This document shows, in pieces, positions 26,495 to 35,823 of a stretch of DNA of 64,000 bases. The stretch spans positions 1 through 64,000 of the forward strand of contig NZ_QCXX01000011.1 in NCBI RefSeq assembly GCF_003071065.1. Reading direction: 5' to 3'. Under the pieces are notes generated by a model, which did not search any database, was not told the DNA's origin, and saw only the letters and a list, made by a program, of their open reading frames with translations. Position 1 is the stretch's first letter. Every line of letters begins with the position of its first letter. This DNA comes from Sphingobacterium athyrii (GTDB lineage Bacteria > Bacteroidota > Bacteroidia > Sphingobacteriales > Sphingobacteriaceae). The translations under genes were made by a program, and so were the position numbers.

Positions 26495-27970
26495 TTAGCC
26501 TCTGCTATTATAGTTTGGCGCCTCTTTTGTAATAGAGATATTATGTGGATGAGACTCTCTCAAGCCAGCACCTGTAATGCGAACAAATTGCGCCTGCTGT
26601 AGCTTCTCGATCGTTGCAGCACCACAATAGCCCATTGAAGCACGCAAGCCACCGATATACTGATAGACAACTTCAGCCAACGTGCCTTTGTAAGGAACGC
26701 GTCCGACGATACCTTCCGGAACCAACTTTTTGATATCATCCTCCACATCCTGGAAATAGCGGTCTTTAGAACCTTTTTCCATCGCTTCGATAGATCCCAT
26801 ACCACGGTACGATTTAAATTTACGACCTTCGTAAATGATTGTCTCGCCCGGAGCCTCTTCTACTCCGGCAAATAAAGAACCCGCCATAATCGTGCTTGCT
26901 CCAGCAGCAATAGCCTTTGCGATATCACCTGTTTGTTTGATACCACCATCGGCGATCAATGGTACTCCTGTTCCTTTAAGTGCTTTAGCTACTTCATACA
27001 CCGCATACAGCTGAGGGACACCCACACCTGCAATAATACGGGTTGTACAGATCGAGCCAGGTCCGATACCTACTTTTACGGCATCAGCACCAGCTTCAGC
27101 CAATGCTGTTGCAGCTGCGCCTGTCGCGATATTCCCGACGATCACCTGTAGTTCTGGAAACTTGGATTTTACCAATTTTAACTTATCGATTACACCTTTA
27201 GAATGCCCATGTGCAGTATCAATGGTCACCACATCCACACCGGCTTTTACCAAAGCTTCCACCCTGTCCAAGGTATCTGGAGTAACACCTACTGCAGCAC
27301 CTACTAACAAACGGCCGTGGCTATCTTTGGCAGCATTGGGATAATGCTTATATTTTTGTATATCCTTAAAGGTGATCAACCCCTTCAAGATGCCTTCGTT
27401 GTTGACAACTGGAAGTTTCTCGATTTTTTCGTTCTGAAGGATTTCCTCTGCTTTGACCAAATCCGTCCCTTCGGGAGCAACGACAAGATTATCTTTTGTC
27501 ATCAGCTCACTGATCGGACGAGTCATATCTTTTTGGAAACGAAGGTCACGATTGGTTACGATACCCACCAATTGGCCTTTTTCATTCACTACTGGAATCC
27601 CCCCGATCTTATGTTCCTTCATAATATTAAAGGCATCTCCAACATTAGCAGTCGCTAATAGTGTTACGGGATCTTGGATCATACCACTCTCAGAACGCTT
27701 TACTTTGCGCACCTCAGCGGCTTGTTCTGCAATAGTCATGTTCTTATGTAACATACCAATACCGCCCGCTTGTGCTATAGCAATTGCTAAATCAGCACCA
27801 GTTACCGTATCCATTGCTGCAGAAACCAATGGAATATTTAATTTGATTTTTTTTGTCAGCGAGGTACTCGTATCGACGTCACGTGGTAAAATTTCAGAAT
27901 AAGCTGGAATTAATAAGACGTCATCGTAAGTGAGACCTTCTGCTACGAATTTTTGTGGATCTAATTGCAT
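26495..27970 (-). CDS. guaB: Inosine-5'-monophosphate dehydrogenase
   Basis: The 491-residue enzyme oxidises IMP to XMP with NAD+, the first step towards GMP. The TIM-barrel catalytic domain is split by a CBS pair (about 95-205). The catalytic loop GSICTTR carries the active-site Cys308. The GGI/MAGSLFAG phosphate-binding segments and the SYRGMGS flap region are present. The length is standard. It is a single gene with its own promoter and terminator. Confidence 0.98.
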   Translation of the reverse strand: MQLDPQKFVAEGLTYDDVLLIPAYSEILPRDVDTSTSLTKKIKLNIPLVSAAMDTVTGADLAIAIAQAGGIGMLHKNMTIAEQAAEVRKVKRSESGMIQDPVTLLATANVGDAFNIMKEHKIGGIPVVNEKGQLVGIVTNRDLRFQKDMTRPISELMTKDNLVVAPEGTDLVKAEEILQNEKIEKLPVVNNEGILKGLITFKDIQKYKHYPNAAKDSHGRLLVGAAVGVTPDTLDRVEALVKAGVDVVTIDTAHGHSKGVIDKLKLVKSKFPELQVIVGNIATGAAATALAEAGADAVKVGIGPGSICTTRIIAGVGVPQLYAVYEVAKALKGTGVPLIADGGIKQTGDIAKAIAAGASTIMAGSLFAGVEEAPGETIIYEGRKFKSYRGMGSIEAMEKGSKDRYFQDVEDDIKKLVPEGIVGRVPYKGTLAEVVYQYIGGLRASMGYCGAATIEKLQQAQFVRITGAGLRESHPHNISITKEAPNYNSRG

Positions 27971-28003
27971 GGCAAATATGTATTGGGTTTTCTATTTGCC
28001 AGG

Positions 28004-28011
28004 CAAATCTA
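28004..28011 (-). promoter_or_regulatory. -7 element of the guaB promoter
   Basis: TAGATTTG on the minus strand is a perfect -7 element. TTT rather than TTG lies 19 bp upstream. It gives a leader of about 30 nt before the guaB ATG. Confidence 0.5.
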
Positions 28012-28193
28012 AGAAAAATAAGCAATATTAAAAAATATAATATACAAATTACAATCCTAAGACAAATTAGAACGATTATGAATTGACGCAATTAAGCCTT
28101 CCAACGGATTGCCTCTTTTTTTTTGGCAAGCTATTTGCTTTTGGTTACACGAAAAGTAATTTTAATTAATGAAAATATAAAGTAAAGATAATT

Positions 28194-28670
28194 ATGAAAA
28201 AGACATTACTCTCATTAGCTGCTGTTGCAGCATTAGCATTTGGAGCACAAGAAGCGAAAGCTCAATCTCCACAACGTGCCGCTATCGGTGTTGTTTTTGA
28301 CGGAACAGGTGGTGATCTTTGGGGTGTTCAATACAAGCAATCTTTTGGCGGAACAAATAATGGTCAAGCACAAGTGATGTTTGATGATAACATTGTTGCT
28401 GTAGGAGCTGACTATCAATACGCTAGACCATTCCGTGGTGTAAATGGACTAGGATGGTATGCAGGTATTGGTGCGCAGTTGACATTTCTTGACGCTGGAA
28501 ATGACGATATGACGCTTGTTGGTTTGAGACCACAATTGGGTTTGGAATTTAAAATCCCTGCTGCTCCTATCGGATTTCACGCAGACTGGAAACCAGACTG
28601 GAGATTAAATCACGGTAATGATTTCGACGCTTCAACTTTCACTTTCGGTATTAAATATACATTAAGATAG
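28194..28670 (+). CDS. Small secreted, probably outer-membrane beta-barrel protein
   Basis: The 158-residue protein has a clear signal peptide (MKK, hydrophobic core, cleavage after AKA-Q at about 23). The mature part alternates polar and hydrophobic residues in eight or so short strands and ends with FTFGIKYTLR, fitting a small eight-stranded barrel. It resembles the outer-membrane-beta-barrel family common in Bacteroidota. The function is unknown. Its codons look like those of an abundant protein, and a strong terminator follows. Confidence 0.75.
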   Translation: MKKTLLSLAAVAALAFGAQEAKAQSPQRAAIGVVFDGTGGDLWGVQYKQSFGGTNNGQAQVMFDDNIVAVGADYQYARPFRGVNGLGWYAGIGAQLTFLDAGNDDMTLVGLRPQLGLEFKIPAAPIGFHADWKPDWRLNHGNDFDASTFTFGIKYTLR

Positions 28671-28690
28671 TAGAAAGAAAAGATAAAAAA

Positions 28691-28716
28691 GGCTCTGTTC
28701 AAGTTTGAACAGAGCC
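28691..28716 (+). terminator. Rho-independent terminator
   Basis: GGCTCTGTTCAA (28691-28702) pairs with TTGAACAGAGCC (28705-28716), followed by eight T residues. It ends the small barrel protein gene. Confidence 0.92.
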
Positions 28717-28829
28717 TTTTTTTTGTAAAATAAATTCCTTAAATAATTTCTTTTTTTCAGCAATTCTTCTAATTTTATGCCTTTGACCTAAATGGCATAA
28801 ATAAAGCTTTTCATTCTACAAAAATTTTA

Positions 28830-28837
28830 TACCTTTG
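28830..28837 (+). promoter_or_regulatory. -7 element of the secDF promoter
   Basis: TACCTTTG is a perfect -7 element. The -33 position (28808-28810), 19 bp upstream, reads TTT. The start codon is about 90 bp downstream, leaving a long AT-rich leader. Confidence 0.5.
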
Positions 28838-28928
28838 CCATTCTTGGTAAAGTGTGATTAAACAAGAACTAATTATCAATTACATAAACAGTATTTAACA
28901 TTAAAATTAATACAATTAATAACAGACG

Positions 28929-31916
28929 ATGCAAGGTAAAGGGCTGATTAAACTTTTAGTGATAGTGGTGTCATTAGCGTGTCTATACTCCCTATCATTT
29001 ACTTGGGTGACCCGCAAGGTGGAGCAGGATGCTGAGAAATTTGCCAAAGGAGATTTGGCAAAAGAGAAGAGCTATCTAGACTCCATGGCAGGTGAGGTGG
29101 TGTATAATTTGGGTTTTGCGAAATACACCTATAGGGAAGCAAAAGCAAATGAACTGGCTTTAGGCTTGGATTTAAAAGGTGGTATGAATGTCACCATGGA
29201 GATCTCATTGGATGAGTTGATCCGTAATCTGGCTAACAATCCAAAAGATGAGAAATTCAACAAAGCGTTGGAACAAGCGGTAGCAAAAAGCAAAACCAGT
29301 CAAAAAACGGTCGTTGCTTTATTCATGGAAGAGTACAAATCCATTGGAGCTTCTACCCCACTTTCAACATTCTTTTCGACAAAAGACAACGCTTCTTTAA
29401 TTAAACCGGGTGATTCCGATTCAAAAGTTGAATCATTCCTTCAAAAAGAAGCCGACAACGCCATTCAAAATTCTTACAAAGTACTACGTACACGTATTGA
29501 TAAATTTGGTGTTGCTTCGCCAAACATTCAGATTCAACAGGGTACAAACCGTATCTTAGTTGAGCTCCCGGGTGTAAAAGACGAAAGCCGTGTTCGTAAT
29601 CTACTTCAAGGTTCGGCGAAATTGGAGTTCTATGAGACCTATACCAATCAAGAAGTTTATCCTGTATTAGAAAATATTGACAGAACGTTAGCAACTACTT
29701 TAAAAGCTGCGACAACTGCGACAAACAAAACTGCTGCTGACACAACGAAAAAGTCAGACGATTTATTGTCCAACTTAACCGGTGGACAGAAGGACACGAA
29801 AGCTAAGAAAGATAGTGCAGCACTTAATCTAGGTCAGAAAAACCCATTGTTTGAAGTTTTACGCCCCGCTGTTTATATGGGCGAAAACCAGCAAATGGCA
29901 CTTATGCCTGGTGCAATGGTTGGTATTGCTTCATTGAAAGATACGGCCAAAGTAAATGCTTATTTGCAACGCCCAGAAGTAAAATCAATTCTTCCAGGTA
30001 ACTTAAAGCTTTTATGGGCTGTAAAACCAGAGCAAAAAACACCAGAGCAACTTTCCTTATATGCAATCAAAGCCGTAGGGGCAGATAATGGCGCTGTATT
30101 GACAGGTGACGTCATCACTGATGCAAATGCAAACTTTGATGAGAAAAACCAACCTGTTGTTGGTATGCAAATGAATACCGAAGGTGCACATGCATGGAAG
30201 AAAATCACAGCAAAAGCGGCTCAAAATAGAGATGCCATTGCGATTGTATTAGATAACGTAGTGTATTCCGCACCATCTGTTAATGGTGAAATACCAAACG
30301 GAAGCTCATCGATCTCAGGTTCGTTTACTGTAGAGGATACAAAAGATTTAGCAAACGTATTAAAAGCTGGTCGTCTTCCGACTACAGCTAAAATCGTTGA
30401 AGAAGCAGTTGTCGGTCCTACATTGGGACAGGCGGCAATTGATGCAGGTATCAATTCAGCAGTAATCGGTATTATCGTGGTGATGATCTTCATGATTGCT
30501 TACTACAACACGGCAGGTATCGTGGCTAACATTGCTGTATTGTTGAACGTATTCATTATCATGGGGGTATTAGCCTCACTCAATGCCGTACTGACATTAC
30601 CTGGTATCGCTGGTATCGTATTGACAATGGGTACCGCCGTTGATGCTAACGTACTGATCTATGAACGTATCCGTGAGGAATTGGGCTTAGGAAAATCAAT
30701 TCGTCAGGCAGTTGCTGATGGTTATAAACACGCTTTACCATCTATCTTAGATTCACAGATTACCACATTCTTAATCGGTATCATCTTATTCTTATTCGGT
30801 AGTGGTCCAATTTTAGGTTTCGCAACAACATTGATGGTTGGTATAATTACATCATTGTTTACAGCAATACTTGTAACACGTGTTATTTTTGAATGGATGC
30901 TGGAAAAAGATATTAAAATTAAAGTATCTTTCCCTTGGTCTGCAAATACCTTGCATAATGCAAACTTCAAATTCGTTCAAAAACGTAAAGTATTCTATGC
31001 AATCTCTGTTGTAGCAGTATTAATTTCCGCAGCTTCAATTTTCACAAAAGGTTTCAGTTTAGGTGTAGATTTCCAAGGAGGACGTACCTATACGGTTCGT
31101 TACGATAAACCAGTTGATCCAGAAGCTGTTCGTACCAGTTTGGATGATATCTTCCAAAAAACAACTGAAGTAAAAGTATTTGGTGCATCCAACCAACTTC
31201 GTGTGACAACAACATATCATATCGAAGAAACTTCCGATGCTGCCGATAAAGAAGTATTGGATAAGTTGAATCAAGGATTGTCTAAAGTAGATGCTTCCAA
31301 TAAGCATGAAATCCTGTCTTCACAAAAAGTAGGACCAAGTATCGCATCAGACATCAAGTCAAGAGCGACTAGTTCAGCAATCTTCTCCATTATCATCGTA
31401 GCGGCATATATCTTAATCCGTTTCCGCAAATGGGAATACTCTGTTGGTGCAGCAATTGCAACCATCCACGATGCCATTATTCTATTGGGTTTATTCTCCA
31501 TATTAGATGGTATTGTACCATTCTCTTTGGATATCGACCAACACTTTGTGGCGGCCATCTTAACAGTAATCGCATACTCGGTGAATGATACCGTGGTTGT
31601 ATTTGACCGCTTAAGAGAGTTCGTATCAAAACCTAATGCGCATAACGAAGATCTTGGCGAGGTTGTCAATCACGCAATCAACTCAACATTGAGTAGAACA
31701 ATCATTACTTCATTGACGATTATTTTCGTTCTTGCGGTGTTGTTCATCTTTGGTGGTGAGGTTATCCGTGGATTCTCATTCGCGATCTTAATCGGTGTTA
31801 TTGTAGGTACCTATTCTTCCATTATCCTGGCTGCGCCTTCTGTATACGACTTACGTAAAGGAAAGCATTTAGCTGAAGGTAATGCTGCAAAAAAAGCTGA
31901 AGTAGTAAGACCATAA
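28929..31916 (+). CDS. secDF: SecD-SecF fusion protein translocase subunit
   Basis: The 995-residue inner membrane protein uses the proton gradient to pull exported proteins through SecYEG. The SecD half (about 1-660) has the conserved LGLDLKGGMNVTME, a periplasmic domain and six membrane segments with GTAVDANVLIYERIREEL. The SecF half (about 680-985) has LGVDFQGGRTYTVR and AYSVNDTVVVFDRLRE. The single-chain fusion is usual in Bacteroidota. The periplasmic insertion around 255-300 is Thr/Lys-rich and probably disordered. Confidence 0.97.
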   Translation: MQGKGLIKLLVIVVSLACLYSLSFTWVTRKVEQDAEKFAKGDLAKEKSYLDSMAGEVVYNLGFAKYTYREAKANELALGLDLKGGMNVTMEISLDELIRNLANNPKDEKFNKALEQAVAKSKTSQKTVVALFMEEYKSIGASTPLSTFFSTKDNASLIKPGDSDSKVESFLQKEADNAIQNSYKVLRTRIDKFGVASPNIQIQQGTNRILVELPGVKDESRVRNLLQGSAKLEFYETYTNQEVYPVLENIDRTLATTLKAATTATNKTAADTTKKSDDLLSNLTGGQKDTKAKKDSAALNLGQKNPLFEVLRPAVYMGENQQMALMPGAMVGIASLKDTAKVNAYLQRPEVKSILPGNLKLLWAVKPEQKTPEQLSLYAIKAVGADNGAVLTGDVITDANANFDEKNQPVVGMQMNTEGAHAWKKITAKAAQNRDAIAIVLDNVVYSAPSVNGEIPNGSSSISGSFTVEDTKDLANVLKAGRLPTTAKIVEEAVVGPTLGQAAIDAGINSAVIGIIVVMIFMIAYYNTAGIVANIAVLLNVFIIMGVLASLNAVLTLPGIAGIVLTMGTAVDANVLIYERIREELGLGKSIRQAVADGYKHALPSILDSQITTFLIGIILFLFGSGPILGFATTLMVGIITSLFTAILVTRVIFEWMLEKDIKIKVSFPWSANTLHNANFKFVQKRKVFYAISVVAVLISAASIFTKGFSLGVDFQGGRTYTVRYDKPVDPEAVRTSLDDIFQKTTEVKVFGASNQLRVTTTYHIEETSDAADKEVLDKLNQGLSKVDASNKHEILSSQKVGPSIASDIKSRATSSAIFSIIIVAAYILIRFRKWEYSVGAAIATIHDAIILLGLFSILDGIVPFSLDIDQHFVAAILTVIAYSVNDTVVVFDRLREFVSKPNAHNEDLGEVVNHAINSTLSRTIITSLTIIFVLAVLFIFGGEVIRGFSFAILIGVIVGTYSSIILAAPSVYDLRKGKHLAEGNAAKKAEVVRP

Positions 31917-31939
31917 TAAGATTAAAAAATATCAGGGAG

Positions 31940-31963
31940 AGGCGTTCAAGTTTTTGAACGCCT
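31940..31963 (+). terminator. Terminator of secDF
   Basis: AGGCGTTCAA (31940-31949) pairs with TTGAACGCCT (31954-31963), followed by a T-run. It separates secDF from the MarR-led cassette. Confidence 0.9.
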
Positions 31964-31984
31964 TTTTTATTGCATTCAGATTAC

Positions 31985-32014
31985 TTGTTGCACTAAATAT
32001 TTTAAATATATTTG
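31985..32014 (+). promoter_or_regulatory. Promoter and possible operator of the marR-fnr-fdx cassette
   Basis: TTG (31985-31987), 19 bp, then TATATTTG (32007-32014) is a perfect consensus promoter. The element ACTAAATATTT occurs twice, once between -33 and -7 (31992-32002) and once after the -7 (32019-32029). The second copy lies in the imperfect palindrome ATACTAAATATTTGTAT, which reaches the ATG. This suggests autoregulation by the MarR protein. Confidence 0.65.
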
Positions 32015-32031
32015 TCATACTAAATATTTGT

Positions 32032-32466
32032 ATGCTAAACGAAAAATTCGACCGTTATTCCTTCATACTGGATCAAACCGCCAAGAAGGTAAAACAATTC
32101 GCACAATCTTCTTTTACGGAAAAGGGATTTGATATTACAGTGGATCAATGGGCTGTCTTAAAGGCACTCTACGAAACCGAACAGCTATCGCAGAAAGACT
32201 TAGCCAGACGATGTGGCAAAGACCAGCCTACATTGACGCGTATCGTGGATATTCTACTGAAGAAAGGTTTGGCCGAGCGTGTCATTGATGAAACAGACCG
32301 TCGGAGTCTCTATCTTCATTTGACGGAAGAGGGAAAACTTAAGGTTGCATCCCTATCCCCCATCGTTGCAGAAATCCGGATGAAAGCATGGGAGAAACTG
32401 ACGGAAAAAGATTTCGAGGATTTTACAAGAATATTAAACACGATCTATAACAATTTAAATGTATAA
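32032..32466 (+). CDS. MarR family transcriptional regulator
   Basis: The 144-residue winged-helix protein has a recognition region (LSQKDLARRCGKDQPTLTRI, about 53-72) and a wing with DETDRRS (about 86-92). The frame is open to 31954, but those codons cover the promoter, so ATG at 32032 is chosen. It heads a tight cassette with a ferredoxin-NADP reductase-type flavoprotein (5-bp gap) and a [2Fe-2S] ferredoxin. It probably regulates that electron-transfer pair in response to an unknown signal. Confidence 0.9.
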   Translation: MLNEKFDRYSFILDQTAKKVKQFAQSSFTEKGFDITVDQWAVLKALYETEQLSQKDLARRCGKDQPTLTRIVDILLKKGLAERVIDETDRRSLYLHLTEEGKLKVASLSPIVAEIRMKAWEKLTEKDFEDFTRILNTIYNNLNV

Positions 32467-32471
32467 TAGCT

Positions 32472-33476
32472 ATGATAAATACTGACATCTGTATCATCGG
32501 TGCTGGACCAGTAGGGTTGTTTGCTGTATTCGAAGCTGGACTTCTAAAAATGAGATGCCACCTGATTGATGTTTTACCTCAGGTTGGCGGTCAATTATCC
32601 GAAATATATCCACATAAACCGATTTATGATATCCCTGGCTACCCGAGCATCACCGCACAGGAACTTATCAATAATCAACTTGAGCAAATAAAACCTTTTG
32701 CCCCCAGTTTTACATTAGGCGAACGTGTCGAACATGTCGAACGGCAGGATGATGGTTCCTTTATCCTCTCCACGAGCGATCAAACAAAAGTTCATGCGCA
32801 AGTGATTGTCATTGCAGGTGGATTGGGCTGCTTCGAACCTCGTAAGCCTGAAATTCAAAACCTGCATCTCTATGAAGGTAATGGTGTGGATTATATGGTA
32901 AAAGATCCTGCAAAATACAAGGACAAACGGATCGTTATTGCCGGCGGGGGCGATTCTGCACTGGATTGGACTTATCATTTGGCTGATATTGCCCAACAAG
33001 TTACACTTATTCACCGGAGCGACTCATTCCGCGGCGCCCCCGATTCTGCGGAAAAAGTTTTTAAATTGGCACAAGAAGGTAAAATCAATTTACTTTTGTC
33101 CCATAATTTAAGTAATCTACAGGGTAACGGAAACCTTACGGCTATTGAAACCGTAAGTAAGGAAAAAGAAACAATTGCGGTCGAAGCCGATTATTTTATT
33201 CCGTTATATGGCCTGACACCCAAGCTTGGCCCAATTGCTGACTGGGGACTAAATATTGATAAAAATGCGATTGAAGTCAATACTTTTGATTACTCGACCA
33301 ATGTCGAACGGATCTATGCCATTGGTGACATTAACACTTATCCGGGCAAGCTCAAACTCATCCTATGCGGATACCATGAGGCGGCCTTAATGTGCCAAAG
33401 TGCTTTTAAATTTGTTTATCCCGATCAAAAATTGACCTTTAAATACACAACCGTTAATGGTATAAATACATTTTAA
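32472..33476 (+). CDS. Thioredoxin-reductase-like ferredoxin--NADP(+) reductase
   Basis: The 334-residue flavoprotein has an N-terminal FAD-binding motif (IGAGPVGLFAVFEAG, about 9-23) and a second nucleotide-binding GGGDSALDW (about 158-166). It lacks the CxxC of thioredoxin reductases, which identifies the TrxR-like ferredoxin/flavodoxin-NADP reductase group. The C-terminal FAD contact YAIGDINTYPGKLKL is conserved. The ferredoxin gene follows after 2 bp, so the two proteins probably pass electrons between NADPH and the ferredoxin. Confidence 0.93.
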   Translation: MINTDICIIGAGPVGLFAVFEAGLLKMRCHLIDVLPQVGGQLSEIYPHKPIYDIPGYPSITAQELINNQLEQIKPFAPSFTLGERVEHVERQDDGSFILSTSDQTKVHAQVIVIAGGLGCFEPRKPEIQNLHLYEGNGVDYMVKDPAKYKDKRIVIAGGGDSALDWTYHLADIAQQVTLIHRSDSFRGAPDSAEKVFKLAQEGKINLLLSHNLSNLQGNGNLTAIETVSKEKETIAVEADYFIPLYGLTPKLGPIADWGLNIDKNAIEVNTFDYSTNVERIYAIGDINTYPGKLKLILCGYHEAALMCQSAFKFVYPDQKLTFKYTTVNGINTF

Positions 33477-33478
33477 CC

Positions 33479-33811
33479 ATGGAAGATAATTTGATTCAAG
33501 TAACTGTTATCGATCGTGACGGTACAGAAAATACAATAGACATTCCGACCGATGTCAACCTTTCCTTAATGGAAATTCTGAAAGCATCTGAATACGATAT
33601 ACTGGCCACCTGCGGCGGCATGGCCCTATGTGCCACATGCCATGTCGAAGTCCTTGAGGGGCTGGATAATCTTCCGGAAGCCAGCGATCAGGAATTGGAT
33701 ATGCTTGACACCTTACCTGATGCCGACGAACAAAGCCGGCTTGCCTGTCAGTTGCATCTCCATCCGAATAACAACGGTATGAAAATCAAGCTGAAAGGTT
33801 CGTTGCAATAA
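33479..33811 (+). CDS. Adrenodoxin-type [2Fe-2S] ferredoxin
   Basis: A 110-residue ferredoxin. The cluster ligands are Cys45, Cys51, Cys54 and Cys90 in CGGMALCATC and RLACQL, the C-x5-C-x2-C-x35-C spacing of adrenodoxin-type proteins. It begins 2 bp after the reductase gene and ends the cassette. It should carry single electrons from the neighbouring reductase to an acceptor that is not encoded nearby. Confidence 0.94.
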   Translation: MEDNLIQVTVIDRDGTENTIDIPTDVNLSLMEILKASEYDILATCGGMALCATCHVEVLEGLDNLPEASDQELDMLDTLPDADEQSRLACQLHLHPNNNGMKIKLKGSLQ

Positions 33812-33849
33812 CAAAGTCATTGTGTATAAAATACACAATGACTTTGTTA
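33809..33849. terminator. Long perfect inverted repeat at the end of the ferredoxin gene
   Basis: An 18-bp perfect stem (33809-33826 with 33832-33849) around a 5-nt loop includes the ferredoxin stop codon. There is no immediate T-run on the plus strand, although a T-stretch occurs 12 bp later. It is a terminator or an mRNA-stabilising hairpin. Confidence 0.6.
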
Positions 33850-34063
33850 TCTGTGCAAGTTTTTTTTAGGAGTCGTTCTAGGGTATAAAAGACTTAAAAC
33901 CAAAACACTACAAAATATTTTATTAAAAGAATTGACCTCGTAACGATAAATTTCACAACGTATTGCCATAATAAATAAATATTTTTTAGCTTTTTGGTTC
34001 AAAATTTAAGATATTTGCAGCTTAATTCGATTGTACGAATTTTTACAACAAACTATTAAAAAT

Positions 34064-35371
34064 ATGCCAAGCAATAGTTCAAATAGAAAATTCCCAAGAG
34101 TAATCATTATTGGTGCTGGATTTGGAGGAATTGAAGTTGCTAAAAAGCTTAAAAATAAGGAGGTTGAAGTTCTCTTATTAGATAGAAACAACTTTCACAC
34201 TTTTCAACCATTAATGTACCAAGTTGCTACGGGTACTCTATCGGCGGACTCTATCTCCTTCCCTGTCCGTAAAATGTTCAAAAATCAGGATAACTTCCAT
34301 TTTAGACTTGCCGATGTCAAAAGCATCGATAACGAGGCTAAAGTTGTTAAGACTGATATTGGAGATTTTGACTACGATTATCTGGTTGTTGCTACTGGTG
34401 CAACGACAAATTTTTTCGGCAATCAGCAGATCACCAAATATGCTTTGCCGATGAAAAATATTCAGGAGGCCCTTAATATTCGGAGCTACGTACTTCAGAA
34501 TCTTGAAGAAGCGGTAATGATCCCTAATCCTGAAGATCGCAAGCCTAATCTGAACTTTGTGATCGTGGGTGGTGGCCCTACCGGAGTAGAGCTTTCTGGT
34601 GCTATTGCGGAAATTAAGAATAATGTACTGGAAAAAGACTATCCTGAATTGAAGAAATCGGAAATGTCTGTTTACCTGGTGGAAGGTCTACCAAAAGTTT
34701 TGGCCAATCTCTCGGAGAAAGCATCAAAAAATTCGGAGAAATATTTAAAAGATCTTGGTGTTGAAGTACTGTTGAACGTACAGGTAACCGGATACGACGG
34801 TAACTCCATTACTTTCGCAGATGGCAGAAGCATCGAAACAAAAACAGTAATCTGGGGTGCGGGTGTTGCAGGTCAATATCCGGATGGATTCAAAAAGGAA
34901 GTTATCCAACGTGGTAACCGTATACAGACAGACGATCAATGTCGTGTTATTGACATGCCGGGGGTTTATGCCATTGGTGACGTATCAGCATTTATTACAG
35001 ATGATCTACCTCGTGGTTTACCGGGTGTTGCTCCAGTAGCACAACAGCAGGGAGGATATGTGGCCAAACACATCCTTCAGACAATGTCCAATCAACCCAC
35101 GGAAAAATTCAGCTATTTTGACAAGGGCTCAATGGCCACAGTAGGGCGTAACAAAGCTGTGGTTGACATGGGCAAAATTCACTTCAGCGGCTTCTTCGGA
35201 TGGATGACCTGGATGTTTGTCCACTTGATGTCCATTTATGGATTTAGAAATAAGTTGATCACATTTGTAAACTGGTCGGTGAAGTTTTTCACGAAAAACA
35301 GTGGTGTCCGCTTAATCTTCCATAAGTATGATGAGCCTAAACCGGAAGAACAAGCCAAAACGATACAATAA
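34064..35371 (+). CDS. ndh: Type II NADH dehydrogenase (NDH-2)
   Basis: The 435-residue membrane-associated flavoprotein oxidises NADH and reduces quinone without pumping protons. It has the FAD motif VIIIGAGFGGIEVAKKL (about 13-29), the FQPLMYQVATG quinone-side segment, a second dinucleotide motif FVIVGGGPTGVELSG and YAIGDVSAF. The C-terminal part contains a hydrophobic amphipathic stretch (WMTWMFVHLMSIYGF) typical of membrane attachment. The start at ATG 34064 (MPSNSS) is preferred over TTG 34031. A terminator follows at 35428. Confidence 0.93.
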   Translation: MPSNSSNRKFPRVIIIGAGFGGIEVAKKLKNKEVEVLLLDRNNFHTFQPLMYQVATGTLSADSISFPVRKMFKNQDNFHFRLADVKSIDNEAKVVKTDIGDFDYDYLVVATGATTNFFGNQQITKYALPMKNIQEALNIRSYVLQNLEEAVMIPNPEDRKPNLNFVIVGGGPTGVELSGAIAEIKNNVLEKDYPELKKSEMSVYLVEGLPKVLANLSEKASKNSEKYLKDLGVEVLLNVQVTGYDGNSITFADGRSIETKTVIWGAGVAGQYPDGFKKEVIQRGNRIQTDDQCRVIDMPGVYAIGDVSAFITDDLPRGLPGVAPVAQQQGGYVAKHILQTMSNQPTEKFSYFDKGSMATVGRNKAVVDMGKIHFSGFFGWMTWMFVHLMSIYGFRNKLITFVNWSVKFFTKNSGVRLIFHKYDEPKPEEQAKTIQ

Positions 35372-35427
35372 AGTCGATCACGAAATCATTATAAAAAAAC
35401 AGCATCGCCTTGTTTTTCAGTCAAAAA

Positions 35428-35464
35428 AGAATGCCATTATTTTCAATAAGAATAATGGCATTCT
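35428..35464 (+). terminator. Terminator of ndh
   Basis: AGAATGCCATTATT (35428-35441) pairs perfectly with AATAATGGCATTCT (35451-35464), a 14-bp stem followed by a T-rich stretch. Confidence 0.85.
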
Positions 35465-35823
35465 TCTTTTCTCCCCTCCCCCAAAAATGATCGAAAGCTG
35501 ATCAAAAAAAATTATTCCCTATTAAAATTGACGGCCAATTTTCATATAGTTGTCAAAGCCACTATCTAGAGAACAACAGCACTTATTTAGGTGGCAAATA
35601 TTTCAAAAACACATTTTTAATTCACATTTCGTATTGCATCCAATAAAAAATAAGTTAGCACAAGAAGTAACAATTGTAGATTATATTCGTTAAATTTAGA
35701 AACGGTTTTTTCCAGATAGAATTTACTTGCAGAATATAGTTTTTTTTGATGTATAACCTCAAAAAGATTAATTTTTTTTGTGTAGGTTTGCATATTATTT
35801 TAAAATAGCTTAAGGATTAGCAA
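35465..35823 (+). other. AT-rich intergenic region upstream of mreB
   Basis: No gene is seen in these 359 bp. A -7-like TAGGTTTG at 35783-35790 is the best promoter candidate for the rod-shape operon, about 33 bp before the mreB ATG. No TTG sits at the right distance. I see no riboswitch-like structure. Confidence 0.5.
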
